Below are positions 10,455 to 22,300 of a stretch of 64,000 nucleotides of DNA, piece by piece. The stretch's first letter is position 1. Every line of letters begins with the position of its first letter. Below the pieces are notes generated by a model. That model did no database searches. It was not told where the DNA came from and saw only the letters and a program-made list of their open reading frames with translations. Made by a program: the position numbers and the translations under genes. The stretch spans positions 76,554,919-76,618,918 of the forward strand of contig CM057464.1 in assembly GCA_030035585.1 (NCBI GenBank). The letters run 5' to 3'. This DNA is from Dugong dugon. Its lineage: Eukaryota > Chordata > Mammalia > Sirenia > Dugongidae.

Positions 10455-11299
10455 AAAAAGCTTTTTTCTTTTTTTTTTAAATAACATTTTATTGAGTTTT
10501 TGGTGAAAGTTTACACAGCAAGTTAGGTTCCTATTTGACAATTTCTACACAAATTGTTCAGTGACATTAGTCACAATGTGTCAACATTTTCTTTAACTGT
10601 ATTCTGTTTCTTCCCTTTCCAGTACTCTAGTTTCCCTGTCTCCTTATTTTCCCATCTTTGATTTTGAGAAATTTTGACCTTTTGGTCTCATACTGATAGT
10701 TTTTAAGAAGGGAACCGATCTTACATAGATAGATAGGCTCAATTCTAGGTTTAAAGAGTGTTTCAGGGTGATAGTCTCAAGGAGTTTTCTGTTCTCTACT
10801 GTTATAGTTGCCTGTTTTTTAAATAAGAATTTGAGTTCTGATCCATATTTTCCTCTCATTCTATCCGGGACTGACTATTGTGGTCCTGATCAGAAAGGTC
10901 AGTGGTGGCAGCTGGGCACCATCTAGATTTTCCGGTCTCAGGGTAGAGGAGGTTGTGGCTCTTGTATACTTGTTTCTTCCCTGTGCTTTTGGTTGCCTTC
11001 TTATTGTTTTGCTCCTAACAAGTCAAGACCCGTAGTTTTGTCTTAGATGGCCACTCGCAAGCACATAAGACCCCAGATGCTACTCATTTCACTAGGATGC
11101 ATATCATGATTTTTGTGAATGATATTATGCCAATTGACTGACTTGTCCCATGAGACTATGGTCCTAAGCCTTCAAATCCAGAAAACCAATGTTGGAAGGT
11201 GTTTGGTTACATCTGAGGAGTATCTGTATTTGTGTCTTCAATGAATATATGTGCATGCACCCACATATTTGTATTTACATGTACCCATAGATCTTTCTA

Positions 11300-11495
11300 A
11301 GATCCCTGGTGGTTCAGTGGGTAAGCACTTGGCTGCTAACCAAAAGGTTGGCAGTTCGAACCCATCAACTGCTCCACAGGAGAAGGATATGGCAGTCAGC
11401 TTCCATAAAGATTACAGCCTTGGAAACCCTATGGGGCAGTTCTACTCTGTCTTACAGGGTCACTATGAGTTGGAATCGACTTGACGGCAGCGGAT
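11300..11495 (+). mobile_element. AfroSINE, long form, in L1-D 3'UTR
   Basis: Complete head (tccctggtggttcagtgg, ggcagttcgaaccc), long-form block (aggagaaggatatggcag) and tail (tatgagttggaatcgact). TSD atagatctttcta (11,287-11,299) and atagatacttcta (11,496-11,508), two mismatches. Confidence 0.92.
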
Positions 11496-12028
11496 ATAGA
11501 TACTTCTATCTGTTCTAACCTGTGCGCGCATCTGTAACTACCCGTATTCCAATTTGCCTATATCCATCCATACGTGCTCAGACGCTCAATACTTTGGTTG
11601 TGCTGTGCTCACTACATCCACAATCAGTGCTGCTTTTCCCATCACCAAAAATAACTAGTCTGTATTGTACAAGGCATACTCCCCGCCCTTCTTAATAACC
11701 ACAAATAAACATCGGTATCTCTATATCTATTCTTGTCTTCTTATAAAAGAGGGATCATACAATATTTGTCCTTATATGCTTTACTTATTTCACTAAGCAT
11801 TATGCCCTCCAGGTCCATCCATGTTATATGTTTCACGGATACATCATTGTTCTTTATGGTTGCATAGTATTCCATTGTCTATATGTACCACAGTTTGCTT
11901 ATCCATTCATCCTTTGATGGATACTTCAGTTGTTTCCATTTATTTGCTATTATGAATAAAGCCGCAATGAACATAGGTCTACATATGTTTGTTCGTGTCA
12001 TTATTTTTAGGTTTCTAGGGTATATACC

Positions 12029-12200
12029 GGAGCCTTGATGGTGCAGTGGTTAAGAGCTTGGCTGCTAACCAAAAGGTTGGCAGTTGAAATCCACCAGCCA
12101 CTACTTGGAAACTCTATGGAGCAGTTCTACTCTGCCCTATAGGATCGCTATGAGTCAGAATCGACAGGATGGCAAAGAGTTTGGTTTGTTTTTTTTTATC
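12029..12200 (+). mobile_element. AfroSINE, short form
   Basis: Head agccttgatggtgcagtgg, B-box-like ggcagttgaaatcc, a direct junction to tacttggaaactctatgg without the long-form block, tail tatgagtcagaatcgacagg, then a T-rich end. It sits in L1-D ORF2 after gtatatac; gtacatac resumes the L1 near 12,390 after two further SINE scraps. Confidence 0.9.
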
Positions 12201-12245
12201 TAAGTATCACATCCTTCTCACCAAGACAAACGAACAAACATATGC

Positions 12246-12376
12246 AGTTCTACGCTGTCCTATAGGGTCACCATGAGTTGGAATTGACTTGATGGCAACA
12301 GGTTTGGTTTTTTGGTTTTGGGAGATATACCACTCCCTGGAAACTCTGTGTGGTAGTTCTACTGTGTCTTATAGGA
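12246..12376 (+). mobile_element. Two further AfroSINE 3' fragments in tandem
   Basis: One fragment (12,246-12,318) covers cagttctacgctgtcctata through gacttgatggcaacagg. A second (12,333-12,376) covers cactccctggaaactctgtg to cttataggatttt. Between the full SINE and these lies tctaagtatcacatccttct, not SINE-like. They may be a partial duplication or successive truncated insertions. Confidence 0.7.
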
Positions 12377-12475
12377 TTTTGGTTTAAAGGTACATACCTA
12401 GGAGTGGGATTGCTGGATCATAGGATAGTTCTATTTCTAGTTTTTTTAGAAAGTGCCATACAGTTTTCCATAGTG

Positions 12476-13316
12476 CTGTTGTTAGGTGCCGTTGAATTCT
12501 GACTCATGGTGACCTTATGTACAACAGAATGAAACGCTGACCGGTTCTGCACCATCTTCACAATGGTTGTTATGCTTGAGCCCATTGTTGCAGCCACTGT
12601 GTCAATCCATCTCATTGGGGTCTTCCTCTTTTTCACTGACCCCCTACTTTACCAAGCATGATGTCCTTCTCCAGGGGCTGATCCCCCCTGATAATATGTC
12701 CAAAGTATGTGAGATGTAGTTTCCATCCTTGCTTCTAAGGAGCATTCTGGTTGTACTTCTTCCAAGACAGATACGTTCGTTCTTTTGGCAGTCCAAGGTT
12801 ATCATGGATTGAATTATGTCCCCCCAGAAATGTGTGTATCAGTCTGGCTGGGCCATGATTCCTGGTATTGTGTGATTTTCCTGTATGTTGTAACTCCTGC
12901 CTTTATGATGTTAATGAGGGAGGATGGGTGGCAGTTGTGTTAGGAAGGCAGGACTCAATCTACAAGACTGGATTGTGTCCTGAGGCAATCTCTTGAGATA
13001 TAAAAGAGAGAAGTGAGCAGAGAGAGAGATAGGGGGACCTCATACCATCAAGAAAGCAGTGCCAGGAGCAGACTGTGTCCTTTGGACCTGGAGTCCCTGA
13101 GTGGAGAAGCTCCTAGTCCGGGGGAATATTGATGAGAAGGCTGACAGAGAGAGAAAGCCTTCCCCCGGAGCTGATGCCCTGAATTTGGACTTTTAGCTTC
13201 CTTTACTGTGAAGAAATAAATTTATCTTTGTTAAAGGCATCCACTTGCGGTATTTCTGTTGTAGCAGCACTAGATGACTAAGACAATGGTATAGTCAATA
13301 TTCTTTGCCAATATTT
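12476..13316 (-). mobile_element. RTE LINE 3' fragment in L1-D, split by an LTR
   Basis: It starts with the RTE terminus tgttgttaggtgccgttg and gives a frame containing MRWIDTVAATMGSS, matching the RTE copy at 6.1 kb. After the LTR it resumes with tagtcaatattctttgcc, parallel to the other copy. TSD: ttttccatagtg (12,464-12,475) and ttttccacagtg (13,317-13,328), one mismatch. Confidence 0.87.
12800..13285 (+). mobile_element. MaLR-like solo LTR (MLT1-type) in the RTE fragment
   Basis: It begins atggattgaattatgtcccc and ends with the polyadenylation region gaagaaataaatttatcttt, then cagcactagatgactaagac, the layout of MLT1/MST-type LTRs. Copies also occur at 31,822 and 48,518. 5-bp flanks are aaggt (12,795-12,799) and atggt (13,286-13,290). 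There is no internal provirus, so it is a solo LTR left by recombination. Confidence 0.78.
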
Positions 13317-14138
13317 TTTTCCACAGTGGTCGTACCAATTTACAGTCCCACCAGCAATGGATAAGTGTTCCAATCTCCCTACATCCTCACCAGCATTTGT
13401 TGTTATCTGTTTTTTTCATCAGTGCCATTTTATCCAGGTCAAGATGGTATCTCTTTGTAGGTTAGGTTTGCATCTCTCTAATGGCTAATGATCGTGAACA
13501 TCTTTTCGTGTTTGTTGGCTGCTTGGATGTCCTCTTTGGTGAATGTTTTGTTCATGTCCTTTGCCCATTTTGTGATTGGGTTGTTTGGCTTTTTGTTGTT
13601 AAGTTATTACAGTTCTCCATAGATTTTACAGATTAGATCTTTATTGGATAAATCGTTTCTGAAGATTTTTTCCCCAGTTTGTAGATTGTCTATTTACTCT
13701 TTTAATAAAGTCTCCTGATGAACATAAGTTTTTAATTTGTAAGAGATCCCATTTACCTATTTTTTCTTCTATTTATGCATTTGTTGTAATGTTTGCTATC
13801 CTACTTTTGTAAAAGATTAGTTTCCTTAGTTTTCCTGTATTGTATTCCAGAAATTTTATGGTTTTAGATTTAACATTTAGGTCTTTGATCCATTTTGAGT
13901 TAGTTTTTGTGTATGGTGTGAGGTATGGGTTCTATTTCATTTTTCTACAGGTGGATATACAGTTTTGCCAGCACCATTTATTAAAGAGACTGTTTCTGCC
14001 CCACTGAATGGAATTTGACCCCTTGTCAAAAATCAGTTGTCCATAGATGGCTGGGTTTAATTCTAGGTTCTCAATTCTGCTCCACTGGTCTATGTGTCTG
14101 TTGTTGAACCAATACCAGGCTGATTTGATTACCATAGC

Positions 14139-14724
14139 TGTATAGTATGTTTTTTTTTTTTTCCTTTCTATTATTGTACTTTAGATGAGGGTTTACAGAA
14201 TAGTTTCTCATTAAATGGTTAGTACACATATTGTTTTATGACAAAGGTTAACAACCCCACAATGTCAACAGTGTCCCTTCTCAACCTTGGGTTCCCTATT
14301 ACCAGCTTTCCTGTCCCCTCCTGCCTTCTAGTCCTTGTCCCTGGACTGTTGTGCCCCATTAGTCTCATTTTGTTTTATGGGGCTGTCTAATCTTTGGCTG
14401 AACAGTGAACCTTGGGAGTGACTTCATTACTGAGCTAAAAGGGTGTCTGGGGGACATACTCTCGGAGGTTCCTCCGCTCTGTCAGACCAGTAAGTCTGGT
14501 CTGTTTTTGTGAGTTAGATGTTTGTTCTACATTTTTCTCCAGCTCTGTCCGGGACCCTCTGTTGTGATCCCTATTAGAGCAATCAGTGGTGGTAGCTGGG
14601 CACCATCTAGTTGTACTAGACTCAGTCTGGTGGAGGCTGTGGTAGTTGTGGTCCATTAGTCGTTTGTATTAATATTTTCCTTGTATCTTGTTTTCTTCAT
14701 TCTCCCTCGTGTATAGTATGTTTT
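14139..14724 (-). mobile_element. L1-A: truncated L1 3'UTR insertion with TSD
   Basis: The inserted segment 14,154-14,709 is a minus-strand L1 3'UTR ending in a T run at 14,151-14,162. It carries the ggcaccatctagttgtac and gactcagtctggtggagg landmarks shared with L1-B and L1-C. The 15-bp TSD tgtatagtatgtttt is perfect (14,139-14,153 and 14,710-14,724). Its tail has a single module, unlike L1-B and L1-C. Confidence 0.93.
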
Positions 14725-14837
14725 GATAATGGGGAGTGTGAGACCTCCTGCTTTGTTCTTTTCTTCAGTATTGCTTTGGCTATTTGGGGTTTCTTTCCTT
14801 TCCATACGAAGTTGGTCAATAGTTTTTCCATTTCAGT

Positions 14838-16188
14838 AAAGAATGTTGTTGGAATGAATCTGTGAACCATCTCATAACATGGATGAAACTGGAGGACATT
14901 ATGCTGAGTGAAATAAGTCAATCACAAAAGGACAAATATTGTATGAGACCTCTATTGTAAAAACCCATGAAAAAGTTCACACACAAAATGTAACAATCTT
15001 TGTTGGTTACCGGGATGGGAGGGGTGAGGGGGGGATACTAAATAGGCAATAGATAAGTGGTATCTTGGGTGAAGGGTGAGACAGTACACAGTGCAGGGGA
15101 AACTAGCACAACTTGTACAAGGAAAGGTCATGGAAGCCCCACAGACACGTCCAAACTCTCTGAGGGACTGAATTGCTGGGCGGAGGGCTGTGGGGACCAT
15201 GGTCTCAGGGAACATCTATCTCAATTGGCATGACACAGCTTATAAAGACAATGCTCTACATTCTACCTTGGTGAGTAGTGTCTGGGGTCTTAAAAGCCTG
15301 TGAACGGCCATCTAAGATACTCCACTGGTCTCATCCCTTCGGGAGCAAGGGAGAATGAAGAGAACAGGATACAAGGAAAAGATTAGTCCAAAGGGCTAAT
15401 TGTCCACAGCTACCAAGGCCTCCACCAGACTGAGTCCAGTACAGCTAGATGGTGCCTGGCTACCACCACTGACTGCTGTGAGCAGGATCACAACAGAGGG
15501 TTCTGGACAGAGATGGAGAAGGATGTAGAGCATAATTCTAACTCACAAAAAAAAAAAAAAAATAGACCAGATTTACTGGCCTAAAGGAGACTGGAGAAAC
15601 TTCGAGAGTATGGCCCCCAGACAGCCTTTTAGCTCGGTGGTGAAGTTACCTCCGAGGTTCACTGTTCAGCCTGGGAGTGGACAGCCCCATAAAACCAAAT
15701 GAGACTAATGAGGTACAGGAGTCCAGTGACAAGGGCCAGAAGGCAGAAGGGGACAAGGAAGCTGGTGATAGGGAACCCAAGGTTGAGTAAGGATATTGTT
15801 GATGTGTTGTGAGATTGTTAACCATTGCCATAGGGCAACATTTGTAGTAACTGTTAAATGAGAAACTATTTTGTTCTATAAGCCTTCATCTTAAGTGAGA
15901 ATAACAGCACAATTGGAAGAGCGTAGTCAAGGTCACTGAACTGTGTATGTAGAAATTTTTGAAATGGTGTATCTTTGGCTATGTGTATTTTCACCAAAAA
16001 AAAAAAAAAAAAAAAAGGTTGAGAATTTAGAGGGTTAATATGTTGTGGGGTTGTTAACCAATGTCATAAAACAACATGTGTACTACTGTTTCATGAGAAA
16101 CTATTTGTTCTGTAAGCCTTCACCTGAAGTACAATAAAATATTAAAAAAAACAAAAAAGCGAGAGAGGAAAAAAAAGAATGTTGTTGG
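14838..16188 (+). mobile_element. L1-B: 5'-truncated L1 in the opposite orientation, with TSD
   Basis: The insert 14,853-16,173 begins in the last ~30 codons of ORF2 (gaggacattatgctgagtga), passes its stop near 14,958, then the 3'UTR, an internal A run (~15,995-16,016) and a second tail module ending at an A-rich run near 16,142-16,176. The 15-bp TSD aaagaatgttgttgg is perfect (14,838-14,852 and 16,174-16,188). It lies within L1-D ORF2. Confidence 0.93.
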
Positions 16189-17871
16189 GATTTGTATCGG
16201 GAATGTACTGAATCTGTAGATCACTTTAGGTGGGACTGACATTTTCACTATATTAAGTCTTCCAATCCATGAGCACAGATGTGTTTCCATTTTTGCAGGT
16301 CCTTTTTAGTTTCTTGTAGTAGTGTTTTATAATTTTCATTGTATAAGTCTTTTTTGTCCCTGGTTAGGTTAATACCTAGGTATTTTACCAATTTGGGGGC
16401 TATTGTAAATTGTCTTATTGTTTTGTTTTGGGATATTGTTTTCTTGATTTCTTTTTCAGACTAGACTTTTTAGTGTAGAGGGATCCAACTGATTTTTGTG
16501 GGTTAATCTTGTACCCCGAAATGTTAATAAATTCCTCTATTAGTTCCAGCAGTTTTCTTGTGGAATCTTTAGGGTCTTCTATGTATAGGATCATGTCATC
16601 TGCAAATAGAGATAGTTTTACTTCTTCCTTTCCAATCTGGATACTTTTTATTTCTCTTTCTTGTCTTATTGCTCTGATTAGGACTTTCAGTACAATGTTG
16701 AATAAAAGTGGTGTTAATGGGTATCCTTATCTCATTCCCATTCTCAAGGGAAGGTTCTCAGCCTTTCTCCGTTTAGTTAATGTTGGCTGTTGGTTTTGCA
16801 TATATGACCTCAATTATGTTGAGAAATTTCCTTTCTATTCCTATTTTGCTGAGAGTTTTTTTCAGGAAAGGGTGTTGAGTTTTATCAAATGTTTTTTCTG
16901 TATCAATTGATATGATCATATGGTTCTTTTCCTTTGTTCCATTTATGTGGTAGATCACATTGATTGATTTTCTAATGTTGAACCACCTTTGTAATCCTGG
17001 TATAAATCCCACTTGATCATAGTGTATAATTTTTTTGATATGTTGCTGAAGTCTGCTGGCTAGAATTTTGTTGAACATTTTTGCATCTATATTCATAAGG
17101 GATATTGGTCTGTCATTTTCTTTTCTTGTTGTATCTTTTCCTGGTTTAGGTATCAGGGTTATGCTGGCTTCATAGAAAGAATTTGGTAGTGTTCCTTCCT
17201 CTTCTATGTTTTTGAAGAGATTCAGTAGGATTGGTGTCAGCTCTTTTCTAAATGTTTGGTAGAATTCTCCAGTGTAGCCATCTGGTCCTGGGTTTTTTGC
17301 TGGTTTTTTTTTTTTGGCAGTTTTTTAAATAACATCTTCTATATCTTCTTTTGTAATGGGTCTGTTTACATTTTCTACCTCTGTGTTAATTTGGGTAGGT
17401 AATGTGCTTCTAGGAATTTGTCCATTTCATCTAGATCTTCAAATCTGTTGACGTACACTTTTCCATAGTATTCAGTTATGATTGTCTTTATCTCTGTTGG
17501 ATTGGTTGTAATGCCACCAATTTCATTTCTTAATTTGGTTATTTGCTTATTCTGGTTGTTTTGTCAATGTAGTCAGTAGTTTGTCTATTTTGTTGGTCTT
17601 TTCAAAGAACCAACTTCTGGTTTTGTTAATTCTTTCAATTGTTTTTCTATTTTTGATTTTGTTTCTTTCTTTCTTTCTTCTTTTTTTTTTTTGTGGTAGC
17701 TTTTGCCTTCTTTTGCTCTTCCTTTTCTATCTGTTCAAGTTGTTGGTTTAAGTTAATGATTTTGGATCTTTCTTCTTTTTTAACATAGACATTTATTGCT
17801 ATAAATTTCCCTGTAAGTACTGCTTTTGCTGTGTCACAAATGTTTTGATATGTTGTGTTTTCATTTTTGTT

Positions 17872-17888
17872 TAATTCTAGGAATTTTT
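17872..17888. repeat. Left TSD of L1-C
   Basis: taattctaggaattttt, identical over 17 bp to 26,903-26,919. It lies next to the T-rich (reverse poly-A) end of L1-C. The perfect match supports a comparatively recent insertion. Confidence 0.95.
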
Positions 17889-17899
17889 TTTATTTTTTT

Positions 17900-18680
17900 T
17901 TATTTTATTTTACTTCAGGTGAAAGCTTACAGAGCAAATAGTTTCTCATGAAATAGTAGTACACATGTTGTTCTATGACATTGGTTAACAACCCCACAAC
18001 GTATTAAGCCTCTAAAATCTCAACCTTTTTTTTTTTTTTTTTGATGAAAATTACAGATGGCCAAAGATACACCGTTTCAAAAATTTCTGCATTCACAGTT
18101 CAGTGACATTGACTATGCTCTTCCAACTGTGCTGTTATTCTCACTTAAGATGAAGGCTTACAGAACAAAATAGTTTTTCATTTAACAGTTACTACACATG
18201 TTGCCCTATGACAATGGTTAACAATCTCACAGCACATGAAGAATATCCTTACTCCACCTTGTGTTCCCTATCACCAGGGGACTTCCTTGTCACCTTCTGT
18301 CTTCTGGACCTTGTCACTGGACTACTGTACCTCTTTAGTCTCATTTGGTTTTTTATTTATTTTATTTTTTTTTATTTTAACACCATTTCAAAACTTTTTA
18401 CTTACACATTTAAGTGATATTGACTATGCTCTTCCAGTTGTGCTGCCATTCTCGCCCAAGATGAAGGCTTACAGGACAAAACAGCCTCTCATTTAATAGT
18501 TACTACAAATGTTGCCCTATAGCAGTGGTCAACAATCTCACAGTACATTGACAGTGTCCTTATTCAATTTGTGTTCCTTATCATCAGTTTCCAACTCCCC
18601 CTCTGCCTTCTGGCCCTTGTCACCGGACTCCTGTACCTCGTTAGTCCCATTTAGTTTTACTGGGCTGTCCATTCCCAGGC
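17900..18680 (-). repeat. Tandem tail modules in the L1-C 3'UTR
   Basis: A module containing (plus-strand reading) tgaaggcttacaggacaaaa and the following caacaatctcac region occurs at ~17,918-18,010, ~18,150-18,300 and ~18,460-18,600. The second and third copies also share tgactatgctcttcca (18,112 and 18,421). A T run at ~18,024-18,041, an internal reverse poly-A, separates the first two, and a T-rich stretch at 18,350-18,380 separates the next. L1-B has two modules, L1-A one. Confidence 0.85.
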
Positions 18681-19385
18681 TTAACATCGAACCTCGAAGG
18701 TAACTTCACCTCTGAGCTGAAAGGCTGTCTGGGGGCCACACTCTTGAGGTTTCTCTAGTATTCTTTAGGCCAGTAAATCTGGTCTTTTTTTTTTTTTTTT
18801 TTTTTGGGAGTTAAAATTATGCTCTACATCCTTCTCCAGCTCTGTCCAGAACCCTCTGTTGTGATCCTGGTCAGAGCAGTCAGTGGTGGTAGCCGGGCAC
18901 CATCTAGCTGTACTGGACTCAGTCTGGTGGAGGCCTTGGTAGCTGTGGACAATTAGTCCTTTGGACTAATCTTTTCTTTGTATCCTGTTCTCTTCATTCT
19001 CTCTTGCTCCCGAAGGGATGAGATCAGTGGAGTATCTTAGATGGCCGCTCTCAGGCTTTTAAGACACCAGACACTACTCACCAAGGTAGAATGTAGAGCA
19101 TTATCTTTATAAGTAGTGTCATGCCAATTGAGCTAGATGTCCCCCGAGACCATGGTCCCCAGAGCCCTCCGTCCAACAGCTCAGTCCCTCGGGGGGTTTG
19201 GATGTGTCTATAGGGCCTCCATGACCTTTCCTTGTGCAGGTTGTGTTAGTTTCCCCTGTACTGTGTACTATCTCACCTCTCACCCAAGTTACCACTTATC
19301 TATTACCTATTTAGTGTCCCCCCCCCCCATCCCTGGTAACCAACAAGGATTGTTACATTTTGCATGTGAATTTTTTCATGGGTTT

Positions 19386-22300
19386 TTACAATAGAGGTCT
19401 CATACAATATTTGTCCTTTTGTGATAGACTTATTTCACTCAGCATAATGTCCTCCAGTTTCATCCATGTTATGATATGGTTCACAGATTCATTGTTGTTC
19501 TTTCTCGTTGCATAGTACTCCATTCTGTGTATGTACCATAGTTTGTGTATCCATTCATCTGTTGATGGACATCGAGGTTGTTTCCATTGTTTTGCTATTG
19601 TGAACAATACTGCCATGAACATAGGTGTGCATATGTCTATTCGAGTGATGACTCTTATTTCTCTAGGATATATTCCTAGGAGAGGGATTTCTGGATTGAA
19701 TGGTATGTCTATTTCTAGCTTTCTGAGGAAAGGCCATATCATTTTCCAAAATGGTTGTATCATTTTGCATTCCCACCAGCAGTGTATAAGAGTTCCCATC
19801 TCCCCGCAGCCCCTCCAACATTTGTTATTTCCAGTATTTTTGATTCGTGCCAGTAATGCCAGGGTGAGATGGTATCTCATTGTGGTTTTAATTTGCATTT
19901 CTCTAATGGCTAGTGATCGCGAGCATTTCCTCATGTGTCTGTTGGCCATTTGAATGTCTTCTTTGGTGAAGTGTCTGTTCATCTCCTTTGCCCATTTTTT
20001 AATAGGATTATTTGTCTTTTTCTTGTAGAGGTGTTGGATTTTCTTGTAGATTTTGGAGATTAGACCTTTGTCTGACTTGTACTGTCCAAAAATTTTTTCC
20101 CAGTCTGTAGGTTCTCTTTTGACTCTTTTGGTGAAGTCTTTTGAAGAGCATAGATGTTTGATTTTTAGAAGATCCCAGTTATCTAGTTTATCTGTTGGGT
20201 TTTTTGTGTTGATGTTTATGGTTTGTATCCTGTTAATGCCATGTATTAAGGCCTGAAGTGTTGGTCCTATTTTTTCTTCTATGAATTTTATAGTTTGAGG
20301 CTTTATATTCAGGTCTTTGATCCATTTTGAAGTAGTTTTTGTATATGGTGTGAGGTATGGGTCCTGTTTCATATTTCTACAAATGGATATCCAGTTTTGC
20401 CAGCACCATTTGTTAAAAAGACTGTCTTTTCCCCATTTGATGTATTTTGGGCCCTTGTCAAAGATCAGGTGACCGTAGGTGGATGGATTTACATCTGGGT
20501 TCTCAATTCTGTTCCATTGGTCAATGTCTCTGTTGTTGTACCAGTACCAGACTGTTTTGATTACTGTAGCTGTATAGTAGGTTCTCAAGTCAGGTGGTGT
20601 GAGTCCTCCAACTTTATTCTTCTTCTTCAGTAGTGCTTTACTTATTCGGGGCTTCTTCCCTTTCCATATAAAGTTAATAATTAGTTTTTCCATCTCTTTG
20701 AAGAATGTTGTTGGTATTTGTATCGGGATTTCATTGTATTTGTAGATTGCTTTAGGTAGAATTGCCATTTTCACAATGTTGAGTCTGCCTATCCATGAGC
20801 ATGGTATGTTTTTCCATTTATGTAGATCCCTTTGGGTTTCATGCAGCAGTGTTTTGTAGTTTTCTTTGTATAGGTCTTTTACATTCCTGGTCAGATTTAT
20901 TCCTAAGTATTTTATCTTTTTAGGGGCTATTGAAAATGGTATTGATTTCCTGATCTCCTTTTCATCGTTTTCTTTACTGGTGTATAGGAATCCAACTGAT
21001 TTTTGTATGTTTATCTTGTATCCTGCTACTCTGCTGAATCTTTCTATTAGTTCCAGTAGATTTCTCGTGGAGTCTTTAGGGTTTTCTATGTATAGTATCA
21101 TATCATCTGCAAACAGGGACAGTTTAACTTCTTCATTACCAATTTGGATGCCCTTTATTTCTTTCTCTTGCCTTACTGCTCTAGCTAGAACTTCCAGCAC
21201 AATGTTAAATAGGAGTGGTGATAAAGGGCATCCTTGTCTTGTTCCTGTTTTCAAGGGGAATGTTTTCAGCCTCTCTCCATTAAGAATGATGTTGGCCGTT
21301 GGTTTTGCATAGATGCCCTTTATTATGTTGAGAAATTTCCCTTCTATACCTATTTTATTGAGAGCTTTTATCAGGAATGGGTGTTGGAGTTTGTCAAATG
21401 CCTTTTCTGCATCAATTGAGATGATCATGTGATTCTTTTCTTTCCTTTTATTTATGTGGTGGATTACGTTGATGGATTTTCTAATGTTAAACCATCCTTG
21501 CATACCTGGTATGAATCCTACTTGGTCGTGGTGTATTATTTTTTTGATATGATACTGAATTCTATTGGCTAGAATTTTGTTCAGAATTTTTGCATCTATA
21601 TTCATGAGAGATATTGGTCTGTAATTTTCTTTTTTTTGTGATGTCTTTGCCTGGTTTTGGTATCAGCGTTATGCTGGCTTCATAGAATGAATTTGGAAGT
21701 GTTGCTTCCTCTTCTATGCTCTGAAATAGCTTGAGTAGAAGTGGTGCAAGCTCTTCTGTAAATGTTTTGTAGAATTATCCAGTGAAGCCATCTGAGCCAG
21801 GGCTTTTTTTGGTTGGGAGTTTTTTATTACCTTTTCAATCTCTTCTCTTGTTATGGGTCTGTTCAGATTTTCAATATCACTTTGTTGTAGTTTGGGTAGG
21901 CCATATGTTTCTAGAAATTTATCCATTTCCTCTAGGTTTTCAAATTTGTTGGAATATAGGTTTTCATAATATTCTGTTATAATCCTTTTTATTTCGGTCG
22001 GGTCTGTTGTAATGTCCCCCATTTCTTTTCTTATTTGGGTTATCTGTGCCCTCTGCTGTTTTTCTTTTGTCAGTCTGGCCAGTGGTTTTTCGATTTTGTT
22101 GATTCTTTCAAAGAACCAACTTTTGGTTTTGTTGATTCTTTCTATTGTTTTTCTGTTCTCTATTTCACTTATTTCTGCTCTGATCTTTACTATTTCCTTT
22201 CTTCCTGTGGTTGTAGGCTTTTTTTTGTTGTTGTCTTTCTATTTGTTTGAGTTCTGTAGTTAATGTTTTGATTTTGTCCCTTTCTTCTTTTTTGATATGT

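Noticed and set aside
14838-16188. Two separate L1 insertions, because of two A runs
   Set aside because: Only one TSD pair encloses both, and L1-C shows the same internal A run, so it is one insertion with a composite 3'UTR.
19531-21312. Plus-strand frames of 130-150 codons opposite L1-C ORF2
   Set aside because: They are antisense shadows of the reverse transcriptase; the minus-strand frame has all motifs.
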